33,195 bases of DNA. Origin: Opitutaceae bacterium (GTDB lineage: Bacteria > Verrucomicrobiota > Verrucomicrobiia > Opitutales > Opitutaceae). Positions 32,173 to 33,195 of the stretch are shown one piece after another (the first letter of the stretch is position 1; each line of letters begins with the position of its first letter). The stretch covers positions 1-33,195 of the forward strand of contig JAUYAK010000055.1 of the NCBI GenBank assembly GCA_030693515.1. Reading direction: 5' to 3'. The notes beneath the pieces are model-generated. The model was not told the DNA's origin. It ran no database searches and was given only the letters and a program-made list of their open reading frames with translations. Position numbers and translations under genes: made by a program.

Positions 32173-33012
32173 TCACACCCCCACCCGCCGCTCCCGATAC
32201 TGCGACGGCGTCAGTCCCACGCAGCGCACAAACGCCCGCGAAAACACCACCGCGCTATGATAGCCCACCTGCCGCGCGATCGTTTCAATTTTGTCCTCCG
32301 TTTCCGTCAGCAACTCCTGCGCGCACTGCACGCGCATATAAGTCACCTGCTCCATCGGCGTGCGCCCGAGTTCGCGCCGACATACCCGCCGCAAATGCTC
32401 CGGACTCAACCGGCACTGCCCCGCCAGCGTCGTGAGCTTCCAGTCCGCCGCGAGATCCGCCGCCACCGCCGACCACAATTTTGAAATGCGCGAGTCCCCG
32501 CGCCACGGCCGCGCAAACCGCCCCACCAACCCGTGCGCCAGACTCACCCAATGATGCGCGAGCCCCACATCGCGCCCGCCCTCCCACTCCGCGCGCAGCC
32601 CGGCCAGCACACGCCCGAGTTCCTCCGCCCCCTGCGTCAGCCGCAGCGGCGAGTTCGCGCCTACCAGCGGCCGAATCCCCGCCGGCTCCTCGTAGCGGAC
32701 CCACGCAAACACCCACGGCCGCCCCGGCACCGCGTGAAACGCATTCAAGATCCGCGGCGGTGCGAGACACAGCGACCCCGCCCCCACGCGTTGCCAACGT
32801 CCCTCGAGCCACACGCGTCCCTCCCCCTCGAGCGTCGCGAGCACAAAACTCCCCGATGGCGCGAGCCGCACCCGCCGATACGGCGCCGCCACCTCATCGA
32901 TCCCCAACCACGCGATCCGATGCACCGCCAACTCCGGGCACTGCTTCACATCCAGCGACCACCGCCGCGTCCGCGCCCCATCGATCGTAGTTTCTTCCCA
33001 CCCCGGATTCAT
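32173..33012 (-). CDS. AraC-family transcriptional regulator
   Basis: The product is 279 residues from ATG 33012, which has a good ribosome site (GGTGGGGA) about five bases upstream. In-frame GTG (33048) and TTG (33060) starts upstream would add 12-16 residues. The N-terminal ~160 residues form a cupin-like sensor (VRLAPSGSFVLATLEGEGRVWLEGRWQ ... LCLAPP). The C-terminal ~100 residues hold the double helix-turn-helix: KLTTLAGQCRLSPEHLRRVCRRELG and IETIARQVGYHSAVVFSRAF, ending VGLTPSQYRERR. Such regulators usually sense a sugar and activate catabolic genes. The neighbouring sulfatases on the opposite strand are candidate targets, by inference only. Confidence 0.9.
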   Translation of the reverse strand: MNPGWEETTIDGARTRRWSLDVKQCPELAVHRIAWLGIDEVAAPYRRVRLAPSGSFVLATLEGEGRVWLEGRWQRVGAGSLCLAPPRILNAFHAVPGRPWVFAWVRYEEPAGIRPLVGANSPLRLTQGAEELGRVLAGLRAEWEGGRDVGLAHHWVSLAHGLVGRFARPWRGDSRISKLWSAVAADLAADWKLTTLAGQCRLSPEHLRRVCRRELGRTPMEQVTYMRVQCAQELLTETEDKIETIARQVGYHSAVVFSRAFVRCVGLTPSQYRERRVGV

Positions 33013-33084
33013 CGGTCCCCACCAAAACCAATTTTTCTCAAATGACACGGCCGAACCCAAATCCCCGCCCCCCGCCTAGGTTTT

Positions 33085-33111
33085 ATCCGCGCCATCCGCG
33101 TAATCCGCGGT
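33085..33111. repeat. Short 9-bp tandem repeat
   Basis: ATCCGCG occurs at 33085 (ATCCGCG), 33094 and 33103 (ATCCGCGG) with a 9-base period, followed by a TTAAAAAA run. It lies upstream of the AraC gene. Confidence 0.6.
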
Positions 33112-33135
33112 TAAAAAATTCCGCCCTCCATCCCC

Positions 33136-33174
33136 CATGTGGAAAATCAACACCCGCATGTGTGAAATCCACCC
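33136..33174 (-). promoter_or_regulatory. Candidate AraC-type operator (direct repeat, 21-bp spacing)
   Basis: CATGTG occurs at 33136-33141 and again at 33157-33162. The following bases also agree, giving 14 matches over 18 aligned positions. The 21-base spacing equals two helical turns, the usual distance between AraC half-sites. It lies about 124 bases upstream of the regulator's start, fitting autoregulation, but no binding evidence exists. Confidence 0.35.
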
Positions 33175-33195
33175 TTACCCCCCCCCCCAACCCCC

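Noticed and set aside
33178-33188. Run of 11 cytosines at the window end
   Set aside because: Probably low-complexity sequence near a contig edge or simple slippage; nothing functional can be argued.

Overview
The window reads as a high-GC chromosome segment from a Verrucomicrobiota bacterium, most likely of the Opitutaceae type. This rests on the gene content: secreted sulfatases, a PmoA-like DUF6807 protein, a secreted isomerase-like TIM barrel, a FecR-domain protein and a TonB receptor with an 'APAKTDPEITTMAKFEV'-style N-terminus. Signal peptides are typically Gram-negative. TAG is used as an ordinary stop by several genes (for example those ending at 5386 and 8895), so there is no sign of stop-codon reassignment. 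The taxonomic guess is inference.

Layout: (1) 1-765 is a scar: the 3' end of an IS3-family transposase, a possible truncated reading frame, and a small secreted hypothetical protein. (2) 907-10973 is a carbohydrate region. It holds a minus-strand DUF6807 protein, then a plus-strand series: secreted sugar isomerase-like protein, mannonate dehydratase (uxuA), secreted FG-GAP/VCBS protein, iduronate-2-sulfatase-like sulfatase, small membrane protein, arylsulfatase, secreted NTF2-like protein, NCS2 purine permease. (3) 11054-16616 (minus) holds a FecR-domain protein overlapping aldose 1-epimerase (galM), then a TonB-dependent receptor with a clear terminator. (4) 16847-18283 is an SGSH-like sulfatase. 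(5) 18415-25409 (minus) is a defence island: hsdM, a palindrome-rich spacer, hsdS, darT, darG, hsdR. hsdR carries an in-frame amber codon that separates the nuclease domain from the helicase. A DUF1826-like gene lies just upstream. (6) 26443-31251 holds three more sulfatases in a row, the last overlapping its predecessor by ATGA. (7) 31401-33012 (minus) holds an AraC-type regulator and an overlapping CPCC/DUF2200 pair; a 21-bp-spaced direct repeat upstream of the regulator may be its operator.

Working together (inference): six exported sulfatases, some resembling iduronate-2-sulfatase and heparan N-sulfatase, with a TonB receptor, mutarotase and mannonate dehydratase fit desulfation, uptake and catabolism of a sulfated, uronate-containing polysaccharide. 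No glycoside hydrolase, polysaccharide lyase or sulfatase-activating enzyme is in the window. The defence island sits between sulfatase genes. Its most interesting feature is a complete DarTG DNA-ADP-ribosylation toxin-antitoxin pair placed between the specificity and restriction genes of a type I restriction-modification operon, where the ATGA overlaps suggest coupled translation, combined with a nonsense codon in hsdR.
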